A stretch of 64,000 nucleotides of DNA from positions 248,001 through 312,000 of the forward strand of contig JAUIMM010001254.1 in the NCBI GenBank assembly GCA_031769625.1, read 5' to 3'. Every line of letters starts with the position of its first letter. The stretch's first letter is position 1. Positions 49,701-61,785 of this stretch are shown here, in pieces. Made by a program: the position numbers and the translations under genes. The stretch comes from Taudactylus pleione. Taxonomy: Eukaryota > Chordata > Amphibia > Anura > Myobatrachidae. A model generated the notes under the pieces. That model made no database searches. It worked only from the letters and a program-made list of their open reading frames with translations, and had not been told where the DNA came from.

Positions 49701-50671
49701 AATTTACGTAAGCCCCGGACCTTAAAAATCGGCCTAAAATTTTTTTTTTCAAAAATCCCCAAATTGTGCTTAAAACTTTTGATACAACTTAAAAAAGATT
49801 TGCTGCGGTGACAGAAGTTGATTTTGGTGCTTAATTTTGACACAACTCACCAGAAATATATTTACCCGTATGAAAATTTACGTAAGCCCCGGACCTTAAA
49901 AATCGGCCCAAAATTTTTTTTTTTTTAAATTCCCAAATTCTGCTTAAAACTTTTGATACAACTTAAAAAAGATTTGCTGCGGTGACAGAAGTTGATTTTG
50001 GTGCTTAATTTTGACACAACTCACCAGAAATATATTTACCCGTATGAAAATTTACGTAAGCCCCGGACCTTAAAAATCGGCCAAAAATTTTTTTTTTCAA
50101 AAATCCCCAAATTCTGCTTAAAACTTTTGATACAACTTAAAAAAGATTTGCTGCAGTGACAGAAGTTGATTTTGGTGCTTAATTTTGACTCAACTCACCA
50201 GAAATATATTTACCCATATGAAAATTTACGTAAGCCCCGGACCTTAAAAATCGGCCAGAAATTTTTTTTTCAAAAATCCCCAAATTCTGCTTAAAACTTT
50301 TGATACAACTTAAAAAAGATTTGCTGCGGTGACAGAAGTTGATTTTGGTGCTTAATGTTGACTCAACTCACCAGAAATATATTTACCCATATGAAAATTT
50401 ACGTAAGCCCCGGACCTTAAAAATTGGCCAGAAATTTTTTTTTTTCAAAAATCCCCAAATTCTGCTTAAAACTTTTGATACAACTTAAAAAAGATTTGCT
50501 GCGGTGACAGAAGTTGATTTTGGTGCTTAATTTTGATACAACTCACCAGAAATATATTTACCCGTATGAAAATTTACGTAAGCCCCGGACCTTAAAAATC
50601 GGGCCAAAATTTTTTTTTTCAAAAATTCCCAAATTCTGCTTAAAACTTTTGATACAACTTAAAAAAGATTT
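43723..50671. repeat. Higher-order block Y (6949 bp, 40 monomers)
   Basis: It has the same monomer order as block X with three changes: it lacks the 15-monomer internal duplicate, has an additional three-monomer duplication (44417-44937 and 44938-45458), and lacks the GCTTCATT monomer found at about 36426 in X. 53 - 15 + 3 - 1 gives the observed 40. Confidence 0.88.
44417..45458. repeat. Tandem duplication of a 521-bp, three-monomer unit
   Basis: Units 44417-44937 and 44938-45458 look identical by eye. Each contains the AAAACGGCCCC monomer with TATTTTTTT, the ATCAGGCCC monomer and the CCCATATG monomer with AAAAAACCCC. Blocks X and Z have only one copy. Confidence 0.85.
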
Positions 50672-53600
50672 GCTGCGGTGACAGAAGTTGATTTTGGTGC
50701 TTAATTTTGATACAACTCACCAGAAATATATTACCCGTATGAAAATTTACGTAAGCCCCGGACCTTAAAAAATGGCCCCGAATTTTTTTTTTCAAAAATC
50801 CCCAAATTCTGCTTAAAACTTTTGATACAACTTAAAAAAGATTTGCTGCGGTGACAGAAGTTGATTTTGGTGCTTAATTTTGACACAACTCACCAGAAAT
50901 ATATTTACCCGTATGAAAATTTACGTAAGCCCCGGACCTTAAAAATCGGCCAAAATTTTTTATTTCAAAAATCCCCAAATTCTGCTTAAAACTTTTGATA
51001 CAACTTAAAAAAGATTTGCTGCGGTGACAGAAGTTGATTTTGGTGCTTAATTTTGACACAACTCACCAGAAATATATTTACCCGTATGAAAATTTACGTA
51101 AGCCCCGGACCTTAAAAATCGGCCTAAAATTTTTTTTTTCAAAAATCCCCAAATTCTGCTTAAAACTTTTGATACAACTTAAAAAAGATTTGCTGCGGTG
51201 ACAGAAGTTGATTTTGGTGCTTAATTTTGACACAACTCACCAGAAATATATTTACCCGTATGAAAATTTACGTAAGCCCCGGACCTTAAAAATCGGCCCA
51301 AAATTTTTTTTTTCAAAAATTCCCAAATTCTGCTTAAAACTTTTGATACAACTTAAAAAAGATTTGCTGCGGTGACAGAAGTTGATTTTGGTGCTTAATT
51401 TTGACACAACTCACCAGAAATATATTTACCCGTATGAAAATTTACGTAAGCCCCGGACCTTAAAAAACGGCCCCAAATTATTTTTTTCAAAAATCCCCAA
51501 ATTCTGCTTAAAACTTTTGATACAACTTAAAAAAGATTTGCTGCGGTGACAGAAGTTGATTTTGGTGCTTAATTTTGACACAACTCACCAGAAATATATT
51601 TACCCGTATGAAAATTTTCGTAAGCCCCGGACCTTAAAAATCAGGCCCAAATTTTTTATTTCAAAAATCCCCAAATTCTGCTTAAAACTTTTGATACAAC
51701 TTAAAAAAGATTTGCTGCGGTGACAGAAGTTGATTTTGGTGCTTAATTTTGACACAACTCACCAGAAATATATTTACCCATATGAAAATTTACGTAAGCC
51801 CCGGACCTTAAAAATCGGCCAAAATTTTTTTTTTCAAAAAACCCCAAATTCTGCTTAAAACTTTTGATACAACTTAAAAAAGATTTGCTGCGGTGACAGA
51901 AGTTGATTTTGGTGCTTAATTTTGACACAACTCACCAGAAATATATTTACCCGTATGAAAATTTACGTAAGCCCCGGACCTTAAAAATCGGCCAAAAAAT
52001 TTTTTTTTCAAAAATCCCCAAATTCTGCTTAAAACTTTTGATACAACTTAAAAAAGATTTGCTGCGGTGACAGAAGTTGATTTTGGTGCTTAATTTTGAC
52101 TCAACTCACCAGAAATATATTTACCCATATGAAAATTTACGTAAGCCCCGGACCTTAAAAATCGGTCAGAAATTTTTTTTTTGAAAAATCCCCAAATTCT
52201 GCTTAAAACTTTTGATACAACTTAAAAAAGATTTGCTGCGGTGACAGAAGTTGATTTTGGTGCTTAATTTTGACACAACTCACCAGAAATATATTTACCC
52301 GTATGAAAATTTACGTAAGCCCCGGACCTTAAAAATCGGGCCAAAATTTTTTTTTCAAAAATCCCCAAATTCTGCTTAAAACTTTTGATACAACTTAAAA
52401 AAGATTTGCTGCTGTGACAGAAGTTGATTTTGGTGCTTAATTTTGACACAACTCACCAGAAATATATTTACCCGTATGAAAATTTACGTAAGCCCAGGAC
52501 CTTAAAAATCGGCCCAAAATTTTTTTTTTCAAAAATCCCCAAATTCTGCTTAAAACTTTTGATACAACTTAAAAAAGATTTGCTGCGGTGACAGAAGTTG
52601 ATTTTGGTGCTTCATTTTGACACAACTCATCAGAAAAATATTTACCCGTATGAAAATTTACGTAAGCCACGGACCTTAAAAATCGGGCAAAAATTTTTTT
52701 TTCAAAAATCCCCAAATTCTGCTTAAAACTTTTGATACAACTTAAAAAAGATTTGCTGCGGTGACAGAAGTTGATTTTGGTGCTTAATTTTGACACAACT
52801 CACCAGAAATATATTTACCCGTATGAAAATTTACGTAAGCCCCGGACCTTAAAAATCGGCCAAAAATTTTTTTTTCAAAAATTCCCAAATTCTGCTTAAA
52901 ACTTTTGATACAACTTAAAAAAGATTTGCTGCGGTGACAGAAGTTGATTTTGGTGCTTAATTTTGATACAACTCACCAGAAATATATTACCCGTATGAAA
53001 ATTTACGTAAGCCCCGGACCTTAAAAAATGGCCCCGAATTTTTTTTTTCAAAAATCCCCAAATTCTGCTTAAAACTTTTGATACAACTTAAAAAAGATTT
53101 GCTGCGGTGACAGAAGTTGATTTTGGTGCTTAATTTTGACACAACTCACCAGAAATATATTTACTCGTATGAAAATTTACGTAAGCCCCGGACCTTAAAA
53201 ATCAGCCAAAATTTTTTTTTTCAAAAATCCCCAAATTCTGCTTAAAACTTTTGATACAACTTAAAAAAGATTTGCTGCGGTGACAGAAGTTGATTTTGGT
53301 GCTTCATTTTGACACAACTCATCAGAAAAATATTTACCCGTATGAAAATTTACGTAAGCCACGGACCTTAAAAATCGGGCAAAAATTTTTTTTTTCAAAA
53401 ATCCCCAAATTCTGCTTAAAGCTTTTGATACAACTTAAAAAAGATTTGCTGCGGTGACAGAAGTTGATTTTGGTGCTTAATTTTGACACAACTCACCAGA
53501 AATATATTTACCCGTATGAAAATTTACGTAAGCCCCGGAGCTTAAAAATCGACCAAAAATTTTTTATTTCAAAAATCCCCAAATTCTGCTTAAAAATTTT

Positions 53601-54837
53601 GATACAACTTAAAAAAGATTTGCTGCGGTGACAGAAGTTGATTTTGGTGCTTAATTTTGATACAACTCACCAGAAATATATTTACCCGTATGAAAATTTA
53701 CGTAAGCCCCGGACCTTAAATATCGGCCCAAAATTTTTTTTTTAAAAAATCCCCAAATTCTGCTTAAAACTTTTGATACAACTTAAAAAAGATTTGCTGC
53801 GGTGACAGAAGTTGATTTTGGTGCTTAATTTTGACACAACTCACCAGAAATATATTTACCCGTATGAAAATTTACGTAAGCCCCGGACCTTAAAAATCGG
53901 CCAAAATTTTTTTTTTCAAAAAACCCCAAATTCTGCTTAAAACTTTTGATACAACTTAAAAAAGATTTGCTGCGGTGACAGAAGTTGATTTTGGTGCTTA
54001 ATTTTGACACAACTCACCAGAAATATATTTACCCGTATGAAAATTTACGTAAGCCCCGGACCTTAAAAATCGGCCCCAAATTTTTTTTTTTTTAAATCCC
54101 CAAATTCTGCTTAAAACTTTTGATACAACTTAAAAAAGATTTGCTGCAGTGACAGAAGTTGATTTTGGTGCTTAATTTTGACACAACTCACCAGAAATAT
54201 ATTTACCCGTATGAAAATTTACGTAAGCCCCGGACCTTAAAAATCGGCCAAAAATTTTTTTTTTCAAAAATCCCCAAATTCTGCTTAAAACTTTTGATAC
54301 AACTTAAAAAAGATTTGCTGCGGTGACAGAAGTTGATTTTGGTGCTTAATTTTGACTCAACTCACCAGAAATATATTTACCCATATGAAAATTTACGTAA
54401 GCCCCGGACCTTAAAAATCGGGCCAAAATTTTTTTTTTCAAAAATCCCCAAATTCTGCTTAAAACTTTTGATACAACTTAAAAAAGATTTGCTGCTGTGA
54501 CAGAAGTTGATTTTGGTGCTTCATTTTGACACAACTCATCAGAAAAATATTTACCCGTATGAAAATTTACATAAGCCACGGACCTTAAAAATCGGGCAAA
54601 AATTTTTTTTTTCAAAAATCCCCAAATTCTGCTTAAAACTTTTGATACAACTTAAAAAAGATTTGCTGCGGTGACAGAAGTTGATTTTGGTGCTTAATTT
54701 TGACACAACTCACCAGAAATATATTTACCCGTATGAAAATTTACGTAAGCCCCGGACCTTAAAAATCGGCCAAAAATTTTTTTTTCAAAAATTCCCAAAT
54801 TCTGCTTAAAACTTTTGATACAACTTAAAAAAGATTT
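50672..54837. repeat. Higher-order block Z (24 monomers)
   Basis: The first 17 monomers follow block X, including the GCTTCATT monomer missing from Y (at about 52585), and lack the three-monomer duplication of Y. From about 52928 the order leads into the right-hand series. Confidence 0.85.
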
Positions 54838-57800
54838 GCTGCGGTGACAGAAGTTGATTTTGGTGCTTAATTTTGATACAACTCACCAGAAATATATTAC
54901 CCGTATGAAAATTTACGTAAGCCCCGGACCTTAAAAAATGGCCCCGAATTTTTTTTTTCAAAAATCCCCAAATTCTGCTTAAAACTTTTGATACAACTTA
55001 AAAAAGATTTGCTGCGGTGACAGAAGTTGATTTTGGTGCTTAATTTTGACACAACTCACCAGAAATATATTTACCCGTATGAAAATTTACGTAAGCCCCG
55101 GACCTTAAAAATCAGCCAAAATTTTTTTTTTCAAAAATCCCCAAATTCTGCTTAAAACTTTTGATACAACTTAAAAAAGATTTGCTGCGGTGACAGAAGT
55201 TGATTTTGGTGCTTCATTTTGACACAACTCATCAGAAAAATATTTACCCGTATGAAAATTTACGTAAGCCACGGACCTTAAAAATCGGGCAAAAATTTTT
55301 TTTTTCAAAAATCCCCAAATTCTGCTTAAAGCTTTTGATACAACTTAAAAAAGATTTGCTGCGGTGACAGAAGTTGATTTTGGTGCTTAATTTTGACACA
55401 ACTCACCAGAAATATATTTACCCGTATGAAAATTTACGTAAGCCCCGGAGCTTAAAAATCGGCCAAAAATTTTTTATTTCAAAAATCCCCAAATTCTGCT
55501 TAAAAATTTTGATACAACTTAAAAAAGATTTGCTGCGGAGACAGAAGTTGATTTTGGTGCTTAATTTTGATACAACTCACCAGAAATATATTTACCCGTA
55601 TGAAAATTTACGTAAGCCCCGGACCTTAAATATCGGCCCAAAATTTTTTTTTTCAAAAATCCCCAAATTCTGCTTAAAACTTTTGATACAACTTAAAAAA
55701 GATTTGCTGCGGTGACAGAAGTTGATTTTGGTGCTTAATTTTGACACAACTCACCAGAAATATATTTACCCGTATGAAAATTTACGTAAGCCCCGGACCT
55801 TAAAAATCGGCCAAAATTTTTTTTTTCAAAAAACCCCAAATTCTGCTTAAAACTTTTGATACAACTTAAAAAAGATTTGCTGCGGTGACAGAAGTTGATT
55901 TTGGTGCTTAATTTTGACACAACTCACCAGAAATATATTTACCCGTATGAAAATTTACGTAAGCCCCGGACCTTAAAAATCGGCCCAAAATTTTTTTTTT
56001 TTTAAATCCCCAAATTCTGCTTAAAACTTTTGATACAACTTAAAAAAGATTTGCTGCGGTGACAGAAGTTGATTTTGGTGCTTAATTTTGACACAACTCA
56101 CCAGAAATATATTTACCCGTATGAAAATTTACGTAAGCCCCGGACCTTAAAAATCGGCCAAAAATTTTTTTTTTCAAAAATCCCCAAATTCTGCTTAAAA
56201 CTTTTGATACAACTTAAAAAAGATTTGCTGCAGTGACAGAAGTTGATTTTGGTGCTTAATTTTGACTCAACTCACCAGAAATATATTTACCCATATGAAA
56301 ATTTACGTAAGCCCCGGACCTTAAAAATCGGCCAGAAATTTTTTTTTCAAAAATCCCCAAATTCTGCTTAAAACTTTTGATACAACTTAAAAAAGACTTG
56401 CTGCGGTGACAGAAGTTGATTTTGGTGCTTAATGTTGACTCAACTCACCAGAAATATATTTACCCATATGAAAATTTACGTAAGCCCCGGACCTTAAAAA
56501 TTGGCCAGAAATTTTTTTTTTTCAAAAATCCCCAAATTCTGCTTAAAACTTTTGATACAACTTAAAAAAGATTTGCAGCGGTGACAGAAGTTGATTTTGG
56601 TGCTTAATTTTGATACAACTCACCAGAAATATATTTACCCGTATGAAAATTTACGTAAGCCCCGGACCTTAAAAATCGGGCCAAAATTTTTTTTTTTTTA
56701 AATCCCCAAATTCTGCTTAAAACTTTTGATACAACTTAAAAAAGATTTGCTGCAGTGACAGAAGTTGATTTTGGTGCTTAATTTTGACACAACTCACCAG
56801 AAATATATTTACCCGTATGAAAATTTACGTAAGCCCCGGACCTTAAAAATCGGCCAAAAATTTTTTTTTTCAAAAATCCCCAAATTCTGCTTAAAACTTT
56901 TGATACAACTTAAAAAAGATTTGCTGCGGTGACAGAAGTTGATTTTGGTGCTTAATTTTGACTCAACTCACCAGAAATATATTTACCCATATGAAAATTT
57001 ACGTAAGCCCCGGACCTTAAAAATCGGGCCAAAATTTTTTTTTTCAAAAATCCCCAAATTCTGCTTAAAACTTTTGATACAACTTAAAAAAGATTTGCTG
57101 CTGTGACAGAAGTTGATTTTGGTGCTTAATTTTGACACAACTCACCAGAAATATATTTACCCGTATGAAAATTTACGTAAGCCCAGGACCTTAAAAATCG
57201 GCCCAAAATGTTTTTTTTCAAAAATCCCCAAATTCTGCTTAAAACTTTTGATACAACTTAAAAAAGATTTGCTGCGGTGACAGAAGTTGATTTTGGTGCT
57301 TCATTTTGACACAACTCATCAGAAAAATATTTACCCGTATGAAAATTTACATAAGCCACGGACCTTAAAAATCGGGCAAAAATTTTTTTTTTCAAAAATC
57401 CCCAAATTCTGCTTAAAACTTTTGATACAACTTAAAAAAGATTTGCTGCGGTGACAGAAGTTGATTTTGGTGCTTAATTTTGACACAACTCACCAGAAAT
57501 ATATTTACCCGTATGAAAATTTACGTAAGCCCCGGACCTTAAAAATCGGCCAAAAATTTTTTTTTCAAAAATTCCCAAATTCTGCTTAAAACTTTTGATA
57601 CAACTTAAAAAAGATTTGCTGCGGTGACAGAAGTTGATTTTGGTGCTTAATTTTGATACAACTCACCAGAAATATATTACCCGTATGAAAATTTACGTAA
57701 GCCCCGGACCTTAAAAAATGGCCCCGAATTTTTTTTTTCAAAAATCCCCAAATTCTGCTTAAAACTTTTGATACAACTTAAAAAAGATTTGCTGCGGTGA

Positions 57801-60800
57801 CAGAAGTTGATTTTGGTGCTTAATTTTGACACAACTCACCAGAAATATATTTACCCGTATGAAAATTTACGTAAGCCCCGGACCTTAAAAATCAGCCAAA
57901 ATTTTTTTTTTCAAAAATCCCCAAATTCTGCTTAAAACTTTTGATACAACTTAAAAAAGATTTGCTGCGGTGACAGAAGTTGATTTTGGTGCTTCATTTT
58001 GACACAACTCATCAGAAAAATATTTACCCGTATGAAAATTTACGTAAGCCACGGACCTTAAAAATCGGGCAAAAATTTTTTTTTTCAAAAATCCCCAAAT
58101 TCTGCTTAAAGCTTTTGATACAACTTAAAAAAGATTTGCTGCGGTGACAGAAGTTGATTTTGGTGCTTAATTTTGACACAACTCACCAGAAATATATTTA
58201 CCCGTATGAAAATTTACGTAAGCCCCGGAGCTTAAAAATCTGCCAAAAATTTTTTATTTCAAAAATCCCCAAATTCTGCTTAAAAATTTTGATACAACTT
58301 AAAAAAGATTTGCTGCGGAGACAGAAGTTGATTTTGGTGCTTAATTTTGATACAACTCACCAGAAATATATTTACCCGTATGAAAATTTACGTAAGCCCC
58401 GGACCTTAAATATCGGCCCAAAATTTTTTTTTTCAAAAATCCCCAAATTCTGCTTAAAACTTTTGATACAACTTAAAAAAGATTTGCTGCGGTGACAGAA
58501 GTTGATTTTGGTGCTTAATTTTGACACAACTCACCAGAAATATATTTACCCGTATGAAAATTTACGTAAGCCCCGGACCTTAAAAATCGGCCAAAATTTT
58601 TTTTTTCAAAAAACCCCAAATTCTGCTTAAAACTTTTGATACAACTTAAAAAAGATTTGCTGCGGTGACAGAAGTTGATTTTGGTGCTTAATTTTGACAC
58701 AACTCACCAGAAATATATTTACCCGTATGAAAATTTACGTAAGCCCCGGACCTTAAAAATCGGCCCAAAATTTTTTTTTTTTTAAATCCCCAAATTCTGC
58801 TTAAAACTTTTGATACAACTTAAAAAAGATTTGCTGCGGTGACAGAAGTTGATTTTGGTGCTTAATTTTGACACAACTCACCAGAAATATATTTACCCGT
58901 ATGAAAATTTACGTAAGCCCCGGACCTTAAAAATCGGCCAAAAATTTTTTTTTTCAAAAATCCCCAAATTCTGCTTAAAACTTTTGATACAACTTAAAAA
59001 AGATTTGCTGCAGTGACAGAAGTTGATTTTGGTGCTTAATTTTGACACAACTCACCAGAAATATATTTACCCGTATGAAAATTTACGTAAGCCCCGGACC
59101 TTAAAAATCGGCCAAAAATTTTTTTTTTCAAAAATCCCCAAATTCTGCTTAAAACTTTTGATACAACTTAAAAAAGATTTGCTGCGGTGACAGAAGTTGA
59201 TTTTGGTGCTTAATTTTGACTCAACTCACCAGAAATATATTTACCCATATGAAAATTTACGTAAGCCCCGGACCTTAAAAATCGGGCCAAAATTTTTTTT
59301 TTCAAAAATCCCCAAATTCTGCTTAAAACTTTTGATACAACTTAAAAAAGATTTGCTGCTGTGACAGAAGTTGATTTTGGTGCTTAATTTTGACACAACT
59401 CACCAGAAATATATTTACCCGTATGAAAATTTACGTAAGCCCAGGACCTTAAAAATCGGCCCAAAATGTTTTTTTTCAAAAATCCCCAAATTCTGCTTAA
59501 AACTTTTGATACAACTTAAAAAAGATTTGCTGCGGTGACAGAAGTTGATTTTGGTGCTTCATTTTGACACAACTCATCAGAAAAATATTTACCCGTATGA
59601 AAATTTACATAAGCCACGGACCTTAAAAATCGGGCAAAAATTTTTTTTTTCAAAAATCCCCAAATTCTGCTTAAAACTTTTGATACAACTTAAAAAAGAT
59701 TTGCTGCGGTGACAGAAGTTGATTTTGGTGCTTAATTTTGACACAACTCACCAGAAATATATTTACCCGTATGAAAATTTACGTAAGCCCCGGACCTTAA
59801 AAATCGGCCAAAAATTTTTTTTTCAAAAATTCCCAAATTCTGCTTAAAACTTTTGATACAACTTAAAAAAGATTTGCTGCGGTGACAGAAGTTGATTTTG
59901 GTGCTTAATTTTGATACAACTCACCAGAAATATATTACCCGTATGAAAATTTACGTAAGCCCCGGACCTTAAAAAATGGCCCCGAATTTTTTTTTTCAAA
60001 AATCCCCAAATTCTGCTTAAAACTTTTGATACAACTTAAAAAAGATTTGCTGCGGTGACAGAAGTTGATTTTGGTGCTTAATTTTGACACAACTCACCAG
60101 AAATATATTTACCCGTATGAAAATTTACGTAAGCCCCGGACCTTAAAAATCAGCCAAAATTTTTTTTTTCAAAAATCCCCAAATTCTGCTTAAAACTTTT
60201 GATACAACTTAAAAAAGATTTGCTGCGGTGACAGAAGTTGATTTTGGTGCTTCATTTTGACACAACTCATCAGAAAAATATTTACCCGTATGAAAATTTA
60301 CGTAAGCCACGGACCTTAAAAATCGGGCAAAAATTTTTTTTTTCAAAAATCCCCAAATTCTGCTTAAAGCTTTTGATACAACTTAAAAAAGATTTGCTGC
60401 GGTGACAGAAGTTGATTTTGGTGCTTAATTTTGACACAACTCACCAGAAATATATTTACCCGTATGAAAATTTACGTAAGCCCCGGAGCTTAAAAATCTG
60501 CCAAAAATTTTTTATTTCAAAAATCCCCAAATTCTGCTTAAAAATTTTGATACAACTTAAAAAAGATTTGCTGCGGAGACAGAAGTTGATTTTGGTGCTT
60601 AATTTTGATACAACTCACCAGAAATATATTTACCCGTATGAAAATTTACGTAAGCCCCGGACCTTAAATATCGGCCCAAAATTTTTTTTTTCAAAAATCC
60701 CCAAATTCTGCTTAAAACTTTTGATACAACTTAAAAAAGATTTGCTGCGGTGACAGAAGTTGATTTTGGTGCTTAATTTTGACACAACTCACCAGAAATA

Positions 60801-61785
60801 TATTTACCCGTATGAAAATTTACGTAAGCCCCGGACCTTAAAAATCGGCCAAAATTTTTTTTTTCAAAAAACCCCAAATTCTGCTTAAAACTTTTGATAC
60901 AACTTAAAAAAGATTTGCTGCGGTGACAGAAGTTGATTTTGGTGCTTAATTTTGACACAACTCACCAGAAATATATTTACCCGTATGAAAATTTACGTAA
61001 GCCCCGGACCTTAAAAATCGGCCCAAAATTTTTTTTTTTTAAATCCCCAAATTCTGCTTAAAACTTTTGATACAACTTAAAAAAGATTTGCTGCGGTGAC
61101 AGAAGTTGATTTTGGTGCTTAATTTTGACACAACTCACCAGAAATATATTTACCCGTATGAAAATTTACGTAAGCCCCGGACCTTAAAAATCGGCCAAAA
61201 ATTTTTTTTTTCAAAAATCCCCAAATTCTGCTTAAAACTTTTGATACAACTTAAAAAAGATTTGCTGCAGTGACAGAAGTTGATTTTGGTGCTTAATTTT
61301 GACTCAACTCACCAGAAATATATTTACCCATATGAAAATTTACGTAAGCCCCGGACCTTAAAAATCGGCCAGAAATTTTTTTTTCAAAAATCCCCAAATT
61401 CTGCTTAAAACTTTTGATACAACTTAAAAAAGACTTGCTGCGGTGACAGAAGTTGATTTTGGTGCTTAATGTTGACTCAACTCACCAGAAATATATTTAC
61501 CCATATGAAAATTTACGTAAGCCCCGGACCTTAAAAATTGGCCAGAAATTTTTTTTTTTCAAAAATCCCCAAATTCTGCTTAAAACTTTTGATACAACTT
61601 AAAAAAGATTTGCTGCGGTGACAGAAGTTGATTTTGGTGCTTAATTTTGATACAACTCACCAGAAATATATTTACCCGTATGAAAATTTACGTAAGCCCC
61701 GGACCTTAAAAATCGGGCCAAAATTTTTTTTTTCAAAAATTCCCAAATTCTGCTTAAAACTTTTGATACAACTTAAAAAAGATTT
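54838..61785. repeat. Right-hand higher-order series with units of 2780, 2258 and 1910 bp
   Basis: Units are 54838-57617 (16 monomers), 57618-59875 (13) and 59876-61785 (11). All start with the same GATACAAC/ATATATTACCC monomer and keep the same first eight monomers, including GGAGCTTAAAAATC and AAATATCGGCCC types. They differ in the following monomers. The preceding unit 52928-54837 also has 11 monomers but with a different end. Confidence 0.88.
56575..56750. repeat. Hybrid satellite monomer with a break near the T-tract
   Basis: The front (GCAGCGG, GATACAAC, ATCGGGCC) comes from one type. The back, with a longer T-tract running straight into AAATCCCC and followed by a GCTGCAGTG monomer, matches the type near 37.9 and 47.5 kb. 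The end coordinate is approximate. Confidence 0.65.

Noticed and set aside
55374..60753. 113-residue plus-strand open frames at 55374, 58154 and 60412
   Set aside because: The one checked (55374) starts with TTG and spans two monomers; the others are the same repeat copy. Non-coding by-product of the satellite.
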